Shown here: positions 1 to 8,393 of the stretch, piece after piece
Layout: each line of letters opens with the position of its first letter
How positions within the stretch are numbered: the stretch's first letter is position 1
NCBI GenBank assembly: GCA_024761205.1
Contig: JAMASS010000044.1
Coordinates: forward strand, 1 to 38,521
Origin: Limisphaerales bacterium
GTDB lineage: Bacteria; Verrucomicrobiota; Verrucomicrobiia; Limisphaerales; AAA164-E04
DNA length: 38,521 nucleotides
Direction of reading: 5' to 3'
Program-made: the position numbers and the translations under genes
Notes under the pieces: model-generated
Seen by the model: the letters and a program-made list of their open reading frames with translations, nothing else
Databases searched by the model: none
Told to the model about the DNA's origin: nothing

Positions 1-1912
1 TCGTAAAACTCCACGGTGCCTGTCGCATGATTTCCGGCAAACTCAACTCGTTGGGAAGCCCAATGGACCACCTGATCAAACCAACGCCGCTCAAGGACAA
101 CCTTTTCTCGTTTGTCAGTGCCTCGCGCAGGATCGACGTCAGCACTTGTCGGTCCCGCTTTTCCTTGGTATCCGACGCGCTGAACAGGCCAGCCTCTTCC
201 CACTGTTTGAGCAATCGGTTTCTGAGATCGTCGATGGACAGACCTTCCGTATCGACCTTTTCCGCTTTGATCGCCCGCAACATGAGGTTGCGGTCACGCA
301 GTTTTTCGTAAGAATCCTCGGCATACCAAGCAAAGAACGCAGCCTCTTGGCGACTGTCGGCGAATGCCAGCACCTTGCGCTTGTCTTCTGGTAGCAGTTC
401 ATGCAGGGCGGTGGCGATGACCGCGTTGGGGCCGTCCGAACCGTGCACGATCTCCTGTACCGGGTCGCCGATGCCGCCGCGCCGATAACTGCAAATCTCA
501 CATTGCTTAAGTTGATCGTGATGATCTTGGTGGGTCTCGCATCTCTTCACGGGAATCGCCGCTCCACAATCGCATTTCGGATTGGACTTCGACAATGTGC
601 CACAACGCCTGCAAAGTAACTCATCCCCGTCCTTCACGGGACAGTAGTAGTCCACGCCGAATTTAGGTTGGCTCGGGTCGCGGACAGCCTCCCCGAGCTT
701 ACCGCCCCGTTCTTGGCCAACGTAGTAGTGCTGGCCGCACTCGCGGCACAGGGCAATTTCCAGCGGTTCAGCAGTCGATCCATTTTCGCTTTCGCCCCTG
801 CGGTTAAGCACGACAGCGTCCTCGCCGTTTCTGTGAACGAGAAACGCCCCTTCAAGCGCGCGCAGAAAAGCGTGGTAGCGGCGTGGAGCTTCGCCGTCAG
901 CCGTCGGTTGTGATTCGCCAAATACAATATCGGATGCTGAAAAAGGCTCTCCGAAGAGTTCCTGTGCAAACTCGGCAACCGCTTGTTTGTCTTTCTTGCC
1001 TTCGCCGGAGGAAACGGTCGCGCTGGTGGCGATGCAGCGAAACTGGCCCTGTCGTCCGCCATCGCGTAGCCGCTGCTTGAGCCGACGGACCAGCATACCC
1101 ATCTCCATGCCCTTAGCACCGCGATATTGATGCGCCTCGTCGAGCACGATGAACTGCCAATGCTTGCCTCGTCCGCCGTCGAACAACGGGCTGTCGTCCG
1201 GGCGAATGAGCAGGTACTCCAGCATGGAGTAGTTCGTCAGCAGGATGTGGGGCGGCGACTGTCGCATCTCATCACGAAATACAAGCTCTCCCGGCAGCCG
1301 GCCCTCGGCGCGCGCCGCAGCGTTACGCCATCTGTCCCTGGCATCCTCCGGTGTCTGTCCGATGTATTGCCCGAACGTCGGTTCGAATCCAGACTTCGCC
1401 TCGCCCAATTTCCGGCAGATCGCACCCAGCCGCTCACGCTGATCGTTCGCCAGCGCATTCATGGGGTAGAGGATCAAGGCCCGCACTCCTGGTTCTTTCA
1501 GCTCCTCATTGAGGTGCTGGCGATAGAGCTCGAACAGGATTGGGTAGAGAAAACTTTCGGTCTTGCCACTGGCGGTGCCGGTGGCGACGACGATGTTCCG
1601 GTTGTTCATGTGCGTGGCGCGGATGGCGCGTTCTTGATGCACATATAACGACTTGTCGATCAGCGCGTGAAGAAGATCATCGCTCTTGTCCGAGAAACAC
1701 TCCCTCGCCAATTCTTGTGCGCGCAATCCGGTTTTGAAGCCCCGATCTGATTCGGAAAACGGGCCTTGCAGTAGTCTCCTTTCTTCCTGCAAGGCAGCCT
1801 CGAACGAGGCTCGCAGTTTCGGCTCCTTGAAGAAAAAGGAAGTCTTCAAATAGTTCTCGTAACGTTGGCGAATCTTCTCAGGCCACAATTCTATGTTGCT
1901 TGCGTCAGGCAT
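1..1912 (-). CDS. DEAH-box helicase of the DUF1998-helicase type, 3' end beyond the window
   Basis: The frame is open from an ATG at 1912 to the left edge, giving 637 residues with no stop, so the gene is partial. Visible motifs are a Q-motif-like VHQERAIRA (about 91-99), Walker A ATGTASGKTES (110-120), a TNYSMLEYLL block (226-235), the DEAH box (258-261), SAT motif III (297-299), and the start of the second RecA lobe (KVLAFADSRQEAAFF). Between the lobes lies a cysteine-rich insert beginning CRECGQHYYVG, with several CxxC pairs, probably a zinc-binding module. This arrangement is known from MrfA/YprA-like and DUF1998-associated helicases, including those in Druantia, DISARM and Dpd defence loci. 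The DUF1998 part itself would lie outside the window and was not seen. The ATG overlaps the stop of the upstream gene by 8 nt, so translation is probably coupled. The substrate and a defence role are inferred. Confidence 0.9.
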   Translation of the reverse strand, partial: MPDASNIELWPEKIRQRYENYLKTSFFFKEPKLRASFEAALQEERRLLQGPFSESDRGFKTGLRAQELARECFSDKSDDLLHALIDKSLYVHQERAIRATHMNNRNIVVATGTASGKTESFLYPILFELYRQHLNEELKEPGVRALILYPMNALANDQRERLGAICRKLGEAKSGFEPTFGQYIGQTPEDARDRWRNAAARAEGRLPGELVFRDEMRQSPPHILLTNYSMLEYLLIRPDDSPLFDGGRGKHWQFIVLDEAHQYRGAKGMEMGMLVRRLKQRLRDGGRQGQFRCIATSATVSSGEGKKDKQAVAEFAQELFGEPFSASDIVFGESQPTADGEAPRRYHAFLRALEGAFLVHRNGEDAVVLNRRGESENGSTAEPLEIALCRECGQHYYVGQERGGKLGEAVRDPSQPKFGVDYYCPVKDGDELLCRRCGTLSKSNPKCDCGAAIPVKRCETHQDHHDQLKQCEICSYRRGGIGDPVQEIVHGSDGPNAVIATALHELLPEDKRKVLAFADSRQEAAFFAWYAEDSYEKLRDRNLMLRAIKAEKVDTEGLSIDDLRNRLLKQWEEAGLFSASDTKEKRDRQVLTSILREALTNEKRLSLSGVGLIRWSIGLPNELSLPEIMRQAPWSFT

Positions 1913-4196
1913 TGAGCAGGCTCCGGATCGTTTCTATATTGTTTGGGTGTTTGCTCTTTCGGCGTTTGTCAATAGGTATAGACTGACGCTTTGCATCAGC
2001 CGTCGTAAAGCCTGCGGCCCGGATCTCTCTATAGCTGAAACCCTTGCCGCGTCTCCATCCTCCACCTACCCCCTTCACGTGAGCAATAGGTTTCTCGACG
2101 GGCTGTGGCGGTCGGTCAACGACTACGGTAACAATTTGGGTCACGTCGTCTAAGCCGGAAGCCGTCAATCTCAGCGTGTAGATCGTAGTCTCCGAGGGCG
2201 CGACCACGACGCTTCCGTTTGCCTCAACCGTACCAATTTCGGGATCAATTGTAATAGCATCGACCTCTGTGCCGGAGGTCTTCCAGCACAATGTCACCTG
2301 TCCTCCTGCGTTGACCAACGCCGGTTCGTGCGTGAAAGAAACAATTTTCGGCACGGGATCGGCGGAGATCAAAATAAGTGACACCTTGGCATCGCCGCAT
2401 TCAACATTGAGCGAGGCATTCTCCTTTAGTCGTTGGTCGATCTGCGTATAGTCGACAAAGTCGGTCAACCGAAGATGCAGCGAAGCCCAGCTGTTGTTTT
2501 CTCCCTTTTCAGATTGATATGTTCGTTCCAACTCATCATCGAACCCGACCCGAACTGACTTGAGCCGTCGCGGCAAACGTAGCTTTATAGTCGCGTTTTT
2601 ATCGGCGTGCTCACGAAATTCCTGTCGCGTCATGGTGAGCGGCGTATCGCGCCACTCACCGGGTTCATCTGCATCCCCCTCTATTCGCCACCAGATCCGT
2701 GGCAAATGCAATACAATGTCAACGCACCCCGTTTCGGATTTCAGTGCAAGCGACACGTCATCTCCGTCCGGATGTGTATCGACAGTGAGGTTGCCTGCTT
2801 CTAACTCTGCGCGCGTTACCTCGGACGGCAAGCTCGGGTGAATGGTTGCGCCATCAACACCGATGAAACGCACCGTTGTCGGAGGATGGCTAGTCGAGGA
2901 CGGCGCGAGGATCGTGTCTTGAGTATACTGATCATCATTCACGAGAATCTCCTTGAGATCGCACAGGTATCGGAACTGGTCACTATCCAGCATCCCCGCT
3001 TCTTCGTAGACGCGGACGAAAAACCGCCCCTGACGGCCATCCAATACCTGTGCAAGAGTTTGCTCGGCCGGCTTAAAGTTCTCGCCTTTCCATCTGTCTT
3101 GCCCTTCCGACCCGACTCGTGCCCAGACGATGTTTTGTGGAACTTTCAATTCTGGAACTGAGCCAACAAACAATTTACCGTCTTCGGAATCGTCGAAAAC
3201 GGACTCACCTTTCAGTTCGAAGCCGGAAGTCGTCAACGGCACTTCATGCCCCTCGAAGCCACCAATATCCTCTGTTGGGTTGCTACTATCCCGAAAGAAA
3301 TAGTGCGCTCTAAAACCTGCATCCGTGCAACCTGCCGACTCCACAGGTATATCACCTTTTCGCGTCCATTCCTTTGGTGCGATGACGATGAAGTAGCCTT
3401 TCGTAATACCCTTGACCTTACGGCCATCCCCTTTCCAATTGTTTCTCAGCTTGAAGATTAGGGGTTTGTCGTCAAATAGCGAGAGTTTACACTTTGTGCC
3501 GTCTTCGAGCGTAATGGACAGCTGGCCACGGAACGATGAGAGACGGCATTCGTCATTCACCACTTTCAAAGGCTCATCATTGCGCTGCACTTCCTTAATT
3601 GGGGTTTTGTCATTCGCGGATAGGACAATATCCCAGAGCAATGAACCGGCAAGCCAGCGGCAGATCAACTCTGGACGAAAAGTTGGCGGTTGTCGTGGCC
3701 CTGAATTTGGTCTTGGATGCCCGCGATTCCTTATCCCTGGTATGTCGCGCGGCTCTTCTGGTTCTGGTTTCTTTGTCTCCGTGTTGCCTCCCGCAGAGTC
3801 GGAACTTCCATCAAGAATGTTTTCTCCGGGTGATTTGTCCTCCTGCGACGGCTCGGGAGGCGTTTCCTCAGCCTCATCCGGACTCGGTGGAGGGGGTTCG
3901 GGTTTAGCAGGGCTTGGGTCATGTTGGCTGTTGTCTATAACGTCATCGGCTCCGTTGTCGGTATTGAATGGCGGGTCAATAGGCGGCACGTTATCTTGAT
4001 TATCCGGCGTCCCGATACTGTCATTCTTAGCCTTGGTGCTCGGGCAGTCTGGTACAGAAGCACTAGGACACTCTTTCGGTATCTCAACTGAGGAATTCGT
4101 ATCCTTGGAATTCTTGCCTCTGCCGGAGACAGCCGCACCCATCCATTCTCGTATCTTTTGGATTATCTCTTTTATCTTTTGCCACATACACATCAC
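1905..4196 (-). CDS. large hypothetical protein with Ig-like and C-terminal ribosomal-L13e-like domains
   Basis: A 763-residue protein starts at GTG 4196 or, equally well, ATG 4193. A strong AGGAGG lies 5 to 8 nt upstream. N-terminal residues 1-20 are basic/amphipathic. Residues about 25-175 are low-complexity, acidic and proline-rich, like a disordered linker. Residues about 175-610 are globular and unrecognised, rich in beta-like segments. Residues about 616-707 look like an Ig-like beta-sandwich (PKIVSFTHEPALVNAGGQV, then a TIYTLRLTASG strand). Residues about 708-763 resemble ribosomal protein L13e: GKGFSYREIRAAGF matches the family pattern GRGFSLEELRAAGI, followed by a D-x-RRKSK basic segment, an Asn and a final RSLL. 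No signal peptide or catalytic motif was seen. The overlap with the helicase implies a shared complex or pathway. Function is unknown. Confidence 0.85.
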   Translation of the reverse strand: MMCMWQKIKEIIQKIREWMGAAVSGRGKNSKDTNSSVEIPKECPSASVPDCPSTKAKNDSIGTPDNQDNVPPIDPPFNTDNGADDVIDNSQHDPSPAKPEPPPPSPDEAEETPPEPSQEDKSPGENILDGSSDSAGGNTETKKPEPEEPRDIPGIRNRGHPRPNSGPRQPPTFRPELICRWLAGSLLWDIVLSANDKTPIKEVQRNDEPLKVVNDECRLSSFRGQLSITLEDGTKCKLSLFDDKPLIFKLRNNWKGDGRKVKGITKGYFIVIAPKEWTRKGDIPVESAGCTDAGFRAHYFFRDSSNPTEDIGGFEGHEVPLTTSGFELKGESVFDDSEDGKLFVGSVPELKVPQNIVWARVGSEGQDRWKGENFKPAEQTLAQVLDGRQGRFFVRVYEEAGMLDSDQFRYLCDLKEILVNDDQYTQDTILAPSSTSHPPTTVRFIGVDGATIHPSLPSEVTRAELEAGNLTVDTHPDGDDVSLALKSETGCVDIVLHLPRIWWRIEGDADEPGEWRDTPLTMTRQEFREHADKNATIKLRLPRRLKSVRVGFDDELERTYQSEKGENNSWASLHLRLTDFVDYTQIDQRLKENASLNVECGDAKVSLILISADPVPKIVSFTHEPALVNAGGQVTLCWKTSGTEVDAITIDPEIGTVEANGSVVVAPSETTIYTLRLTASGLDDVTQIVTVVVDRPPQPVEKPIAHVKGVGGGWRRGKGFSYREIRAAGFTTADAKRQSIPIDKRRKSKHPNNIETIRSLLNA

Positions 4197-4320
4197 TCAT
4201 GCCTCCTCGCGTGTAATGCACCTTCGGTCGGCCAGACTCCTGCTTTCGTCACCCTTGAAGCACGCTTGGACCCGCCGCTATATCAGGGGGCAATTCCTGT
4301 TTCAGTGCCTGCCACTTTCT

Positions 4321-4464
4321 CTATTCTTCGGCTTCGTAATTGTGCCGGATGAGGTCTCGGATATACTCGCTCGCCGAACTGAAAGAGCCTAGTTTTGGAT
4401 CGCTCTTTAATTTAACGAACTCCTGAAGCCTGCCCGGCAATCGAACATTAATTCCTCCTGGCAT
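4321..4464 (-). CDS. ribbon-helix-helix (ParD/CopG-like) regulator, truncated at an in-frame TAG
   Basis: The short frame begins ATG 4464 and encodes 47 residues ending at TAG (4321-4323). INVRLPGRLQEFV is a typical RHH beta-strand plus helix 1, and SFSSASEYIRDLI is the helix 2 signature of ParD-type antitoxins. Directly after the TAG the same frame continues for 23 codons to TGA (4249-4251). Those residues (RKWQALKQEL, then IAAGPS) look like the normal ParD C-terminal tail that binds the toxin. The gene therefore probably arose by a nonsense mutation that leaves the DNA-binding fold complete. No ParE toxin follows. Instead the 763-residue gene begins 52 nt after the TGA on the same strand. 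A perfect inverted repeat lies 11 nt upstream, suggesting autoregulation. It may now act as the operon's repressor. Too short for most gene finders. Confidence 0.7.
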   Translation of the reverse strand: MPGGINVRLPGRLQEFVKLKSDPKLGSFSSASEYIRDLIRHNYEAEE

Positions 4465-4475
4465 AGATCAAACCT

Positions 4476-4515
4476 ATCAATTTCCCACAATTTATCAAGA
4501 TTGTGGGAAATTGAT
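4476..4515 (-). promoter_or_regulatory. perfect 16-bp inverted repeat, candidate operator of the RHH operon
   Basis: Arms ATCAATTTCCCACAAT (4476-4491) and ATTGTGGGAAATTGAT (4500-4515) are exact reverse complements around an 8-nt spacer. The element ends 11 nt before the RHH start codon. RHH antitoxins typically repress their own promoter by binding palindromes in this position, so an operator is the best explanation. An mRNA hairpin in the leader is the alternative. No T-run follows, so it is not an intrinsic terminator. Confidence 0.6.
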
Positions 4516-4832
4516 CCTGGTCTGGGTTGAAGTGAGCTGAAGTCAAGCTCAGAGGGAATTCCCTCATGGTGCATGGGAAAGCGGCGAATAATCGCAGCAT
4601 TCCACAACCTGACGGCTTCTCATGGCCTCCTGAGGGTGTGATAGCATTCTGGAGCGCGGTGATCTTTCACCGCTTTTCCCAGATCAAAACTTCCAATAAT
4701 TTCTCAGCGGCACTTCATTTGCCCTCAAAATCAGACACGGACAAAGAGAAACCAAGCAACTGAAATTTTGCTTTATTGAATCGCGCTGCAACACACATTG
4801 GATTGCAACTCGGTTGATGGTAATATCCCCGC
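4516..4832. other. intergenic region, no gene supported
   Basis: This stretch lies between the divergent RHH operon and the VOC gene and should contain both promoters. Short ORFs here show no family resemblance. No repeat or RNA gene was recognised. Confidence 0.5.
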
Positions 4833-5183
4833 GTGCAGGTCGAAAAACTGAAGTACATCATCTGGGCGCAGGATCTCAATCGCGCGATCAATTTTTATGC
4901 CACTGTGTTCGATGCTGAGATTGAGCGACAGTCCGAGGTGATGGCTGAGCTCTCCGTGGCAGGGACGTTAATCGGAATTCACGGCGGAGGCGAAGGAAAG
5001 CGAACTTGGACGGGAATGAGTTTCCAGATCAAAGACCTCTTTGAAGGGTGCCGCGTGTTGAAGGATTCCGGAGGGATCGTTATCCGACCACCGGAAGACA
5101 CTCCGGAAGAGCCGGCTCACCGGGCCATGTGCGTCGATTCAGAAGGCAATGAGATCATGTTGACCAAAAAGCGCGACACTTGA
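4833..5183 (+). CDS. VOC (glyoxalase/bleomycin-resistance fold) protein
   Basis: A 116-residue protein from GTG 4833 to TGA 5183, the normal length for a single-module VOC protein. The N-terminal KLKYIIWAQDLNRAINFYA with the following FDAEIE is the characteristic first beta-alpha-beta unit. The C-terminal AHRAMCVDSEGNEIML is the usual last strand, in which the Glu is a metal-ligand candidate. VOC proteins bind metals and act as lyases, dioxygenases or resistance proteins, and substrate cannot be inferred from this sequence. The protein has no signal peptide and is probably cytosolic. It stands alone, with about 300 bp before and 390 bp after it. No in-frame ATG precedes the GTG in a sensible position, so GTG is taken as the start. 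Confidence 0.85.
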   Translation: MQVEKLKYIIWAQDLNRAINFYATVFDAEIERQSEVMAELSVAGTLIGIHGGGEGKRTWTGMSFQIKDLFEGCRVLKDSGGIVIRPPEDTPEEPAHRAMCVDSEGNEIMLTKKRDT

Positions 5184-5576
5184 AAACCGATGTTGCATCT
5201 CTACTCTCAAAGCTATTGGGATGTGGATATGCAGTTAAAGAAGGACCGAAGATCAGGAACTAACCGCAGTGAACGCCGCAGAAACGAAAGCGACGATCAA
5301 GGAAGCTCACACCATGATTCAATGCCGACCTCTCCCGTAAGAGCTTTGTCGATGGCAGCGGTTTAGACGTCTTAATCGGATTAACACAAAGCCATGAGCG
5401 CAAAGAACGGCTCGATCCGAATCGTGAATCCCACCGAAAACGTCCACCCGGTCCTGGAACTCACCCCTCTCCCCTTGGAAACACCAAACATTGAACTTGG
5501 CACCTAGCACTTGAAACTCCCACCCTTCAACCGAAGAAAACACGATTGACGCCCAAGCAATAGTCTGAAGAAAACT
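5184..5576. other. intergenic region, no gene supported
   Basis: Between the VOC gene and the aminopeptidase. Short ORFs on both strands lack coding character or recognisable motifs. It presumably holds the aminopeptidase promoter, but no convincing boxes were seen. Confidence 0.5.
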
Positions 5577-6698
5577 ATGACCGATCCTCGATACGAGAAA
5601 CTGGCCAAGCTACTCATCAACTACTCCGTCGCCCTAAAGAAAGGCGACCACCTACTGATCGACGTCAGCGATAATCCGGAGACCTTCACCATCGAGCTGA
5701 TCCGAGCCGCCCGCCACGCCGGGGCGACCCCCATCGTCGAAACCAGCAACACGCGCATTAACCGGGAAATCCTCCGGTCAATGACCGAAAAACAGGCCAA
5801 GCTCATCCGAGACCTGGACATGCATCGCATGAAAAAGATGCAGGCGTATATCACCATTCGAGGTGCCCGGAACGCCAATGAAAACGCCGACGTGCCCAGC
5901 GACCGACTGGCTATGTACTCCAGAATTTTCCGGCCCGTACAAAACTACCGAGTGAACAAGACCCGTTGGTGCGTTCTCCGCTGGCCCACCGCTGGCATGG
6001 CTCAAGCCGCTGGTATGAGCACCGAAGCCTTTGAAGATCTCTTCTTTGAAGTTTGCACCCTCGACTACAAGAAAATGGGCAAAGCCATGGCACCACTCGA
6101 ACGCCGTATGAAAAAGGCTGATCACGTCCATCTCAAAGCGCCGGGAACCGACCTGACCTTCAGCATCAAAGACATCGGCGCTCAGTCATGCAAGGGAGAT
6201 CGCAACATCCCCGATGGCGAAGTGTTCTCTTGTCCGGTGAAGAATTCGGTGAATGGCGTGATCCAGTTCAACACACCCACCCTTTACGCCGGTACAAAAT
6301 TTGAAAACGTGCGCCTCAAATTCAAAGACGGCAAAATCGTCGATACTACCGCCAACAACACCAAGCGCCTCAACGAGATTCTCGACACCGATCCTGGCGC
6401 TCGCTACGTGGGTGAGTTCTCACTTGGTTTCAACCCCAAGATACTGAATCCCATGTGTGATATCTTGTTCGACGAAAAAATTGCCGGGTCGCTGCACTTC
6501 ACCCCCGGTCAGGCTTACCAAGAATGCGACAACGGCAACCGCTCAGCCGTACACTGGGATATGGTCCTGATACAACGCCCCGAATGGGGCGGTGGCGAAG
6601 TCTGGTTTGACAAAACCCTTATCCGCAAAAACGGACTCTTTCAGCCCAAAGACCTCCAAGGTCTCAATCCCAAAAACATCATCGGGAAGAAGAAGTAA
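5577..6698 (+). CDS. M29-family (AmpS/aminopeptidase T-like) metallo-aminopeptidase
   Basis: A 373-residue protein from ATG 5577 to TAA 6698, close to the family's usual 370-410. The family removes N-terminal residues from peptides with a two-metal centre. The expected ligand set is visible in order: Glu215 in IPDGEVF, Glu280 in YVGEFSLGFNP, His307 in SLHFTPGQAY with Tyr314, then His326 and Asp328 in SAVHWDMVL. The N-terminus (YEKLAKLLINYSVALKKGD) also matches the family, where the first residues pack before the G-D-x-x-L strand. There is no signal peptide, so a cytosolic role in peptide turnover is likely. Upstream GAAGAA is a weak ribosome-binding site. The gene is intact and stands alone between non-coding regions. 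Confidence 0.93.
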   Translation: MTDPRYEKLAKLLINYSVALKKGDHLLIDVSDNPETFTIELIRAARHAGATPIVETSNTRINREILRSMTEKQAKLIRDLDMHRMKKMQAYITIRGARNANENADVPSDRLAMYSRIFRPVQNYRVNKTRWCVLRWPTAGMAQAAGMSTEAFEDLFFEVCTLDYKKMGKAMAPLERRMKKADHVHLKAPGTDLTFSIKDIGAQSCKGDRNIPDGEVFSCPVKNSVNGVIQFNTPTLYAGTKFENVRLKFKDGKIVDTTANNTKRLNEILDTDPGARYVGEFSLGFNPKILNPMCDILFDEKIAGSLHFTPGQAYQECDNGNRSAVHWDMVLIQRPEWGGGEVWFDKTLIRKNGLFQPKDLQGLNPKNIIGKKK

Positions 6699-7999
6699 CA
6701 CAGTCTAGATTAACCGTAGCAACCGCGGCCACGCGGCTCATTTCCAGGCCGCGAATCGCACGGCATAGACCGTAGCGCGTCTGCTACCAAATGAGGCCAA
6801 AAATTCATTGCCGGCTACGGAGAACCATATAAGCCAGTTTTTGACACCGACAATAGTGGGAAAGCGATGAATTATCACCGCCTCCAGAACCTGGCGGGAA
6901 TCCGATGATTCTTCGCCACTTTGGATTCTCCTCGACGGACAATTTCCCTCTAAGTCCTGCTCGCTTCAGAAACACGCCCACGGCTATCCTACACAACGAA
7001 GTATTGCATCCAACATCCGCGCTTGCTAAGGGAGTTCGGCAAAGGATATGGCCTACGATCCGCCCCCGTGTCGGTGAGCTTGGCTAGTCTCGATCCCTTT
7101 TTACGAGTCCGGTCCGGGGGAGCGTCGGTATCCGGACAAAATGCCGTCCGGCGACAGGGCGTCACTGCAAGGCGATCCTTGAAAAAGGACCAGACCATAC
7201 GATAGTCAGCCACCGAGTGAAGGCCGCCGAAATCCTGGAGGGTCGCCAAGCCCGCGGGGAGAGATCGTCGAGGTGGCCTCACACTTCGACCGGGGCCATC
7301 CCGGAGTCGGCGACGCCCTGGCTCTGGGGCTTGCCGCCGGACCCGACGGATGAACAGTAGGAGCGGCTGGCGCTGAAGGCTGAGGAGGAAACCTTGCGTT
7401 CGGTGATTGAGGCCTTGAAGATCGGAGGCGAGGAATCTGGTGCAGAACTACATCGAACTGGGCAGTGGGATGTATTACTGGAGCAACTGGAGCCAAACGT
7501 GGCGGGAGAGCCGGGCACTGCTCAAGGGCGTCGGCACGTCGAGGCGGGGAGGGCATAAGAAGCTTTTCGTTCCCGACCTGACGGAACGGGTGGTCGGTCG
7601 ACATTTCGATGCTCGGGGGCAAGCGCCTCAAGGCGGCGGTCTTGGGCCGGTCGTGGTTTGAGGCGGCGACGGGGGCGGTTGTCGTCACGGTCAAGCGTTC
7701 CGTGGTTTGAAGCAGCTGAGGAGAGTCGGGTGGTCTGCCCCCCGTGTCTTCGAGGGGATTGATGCTGATGACGTCTACACCGACACCCTGGCTGGCGTGG
7801 GGCAGGAGGGGGTGCCGCTGCCGGTCCGATAGCGCTCCCTGGTGCTTTCTACATCCGATTTGCAACACAAAATTTGCGTTGTGTCTCACTGAATTGATTG
7901 CACTAACCGACAATCATCGTCTTAGGAAGGCAGCATAAACCCGGCCTGCTTGGACTACCGGGTGCAAAAGGAGAACCACAAGCGCAGGAAGAGAAGCTA
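6699..7999. other. gene-poor stretch, no gene supported
   Basis: About 1.3 kb follows the aminopeptidase. ORFs up to 235 codons exist on the minus strand (7206-7913), but their composition (Pro/Arg/Ser-rich) is what a high-GC antisense frame produces. Plus-strand fragments near 7370-7440 (a leucine/glutamate-rich helix) may be debris of an older gene. No terminal inverted repeats or transposase motifs were recognised. Confidence 0.4.
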
Positions 8000-8000
8000 T

Positions 8001-8231
8001 ATGAGAGTAGAGAGAGCAACATTGGCAAGTTCACCCTGGGTCTGCTGGTGCCGTTTCTTTAATGCGGTGGTGATTCCGAGAACGGAAAGCGAGTGCGATG
8101 CCTTCTATGCTCAACTGTGGCGGAAGTTCATTGAGTTTGAAAGAGTGCAGGCTGAATTGCCGACTCTGGTAGAAGCGGGCATGAGGCAGCAGTGTCAAAC
8201 AGAGTTTGCTGGCACAGTAGCGGATGTATAA
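8001..8231 (+). CDS. doubtful small hypothetical protein
   Basis: 76 codons from ATG 8001 to TAA, with GGAAGAG about 8 nt upstream. The C-terminal half (ECDAFYAQLWRKFIEFERVQ) reads like a real amphipathic helix, but the N-terminal half is unremarkable. No family was recognised. It lies at the start of a cluster of broken frames and may itself be a fragment. Confidence 0.25.
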   Translation: MRVERATLASSPWVCWCRFFNAVVIPRTESECDAFYAQLWRKFIEFERVQAELPTLVEAGMRQQCQTEFAGTVADV

Positions 8232-8393
8232 TGACAGAGAAACTATATGCTATTGATGATGCTGTTGTTGTACTATAACAAGGGCATTTTTGAGCGATAG
8301 ATGTCCGCCGGAAGTGTTTGGATAATGTCAGCAACTCAAACCCACAATCCAATTCAAACCATGAAGAACAAATAGCGCAGAAAGGGGATCACA

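Noticed and set aside
3412-3999. 195-codon plus-strand ORF inside the L13e/Ig gene
   Set aside because: It is the shadow of the acidic/proline linker; the minus-strand gene has a strong ribosome-binding site and coherent domains.
7206-7913. 235-codon minus-strand frame that might be a transposase remnant
   Set aside because: No DDE, HTH or zinc-finger motif and no terminal inverted repeats were seen. The residue composition fits an antisense frame.
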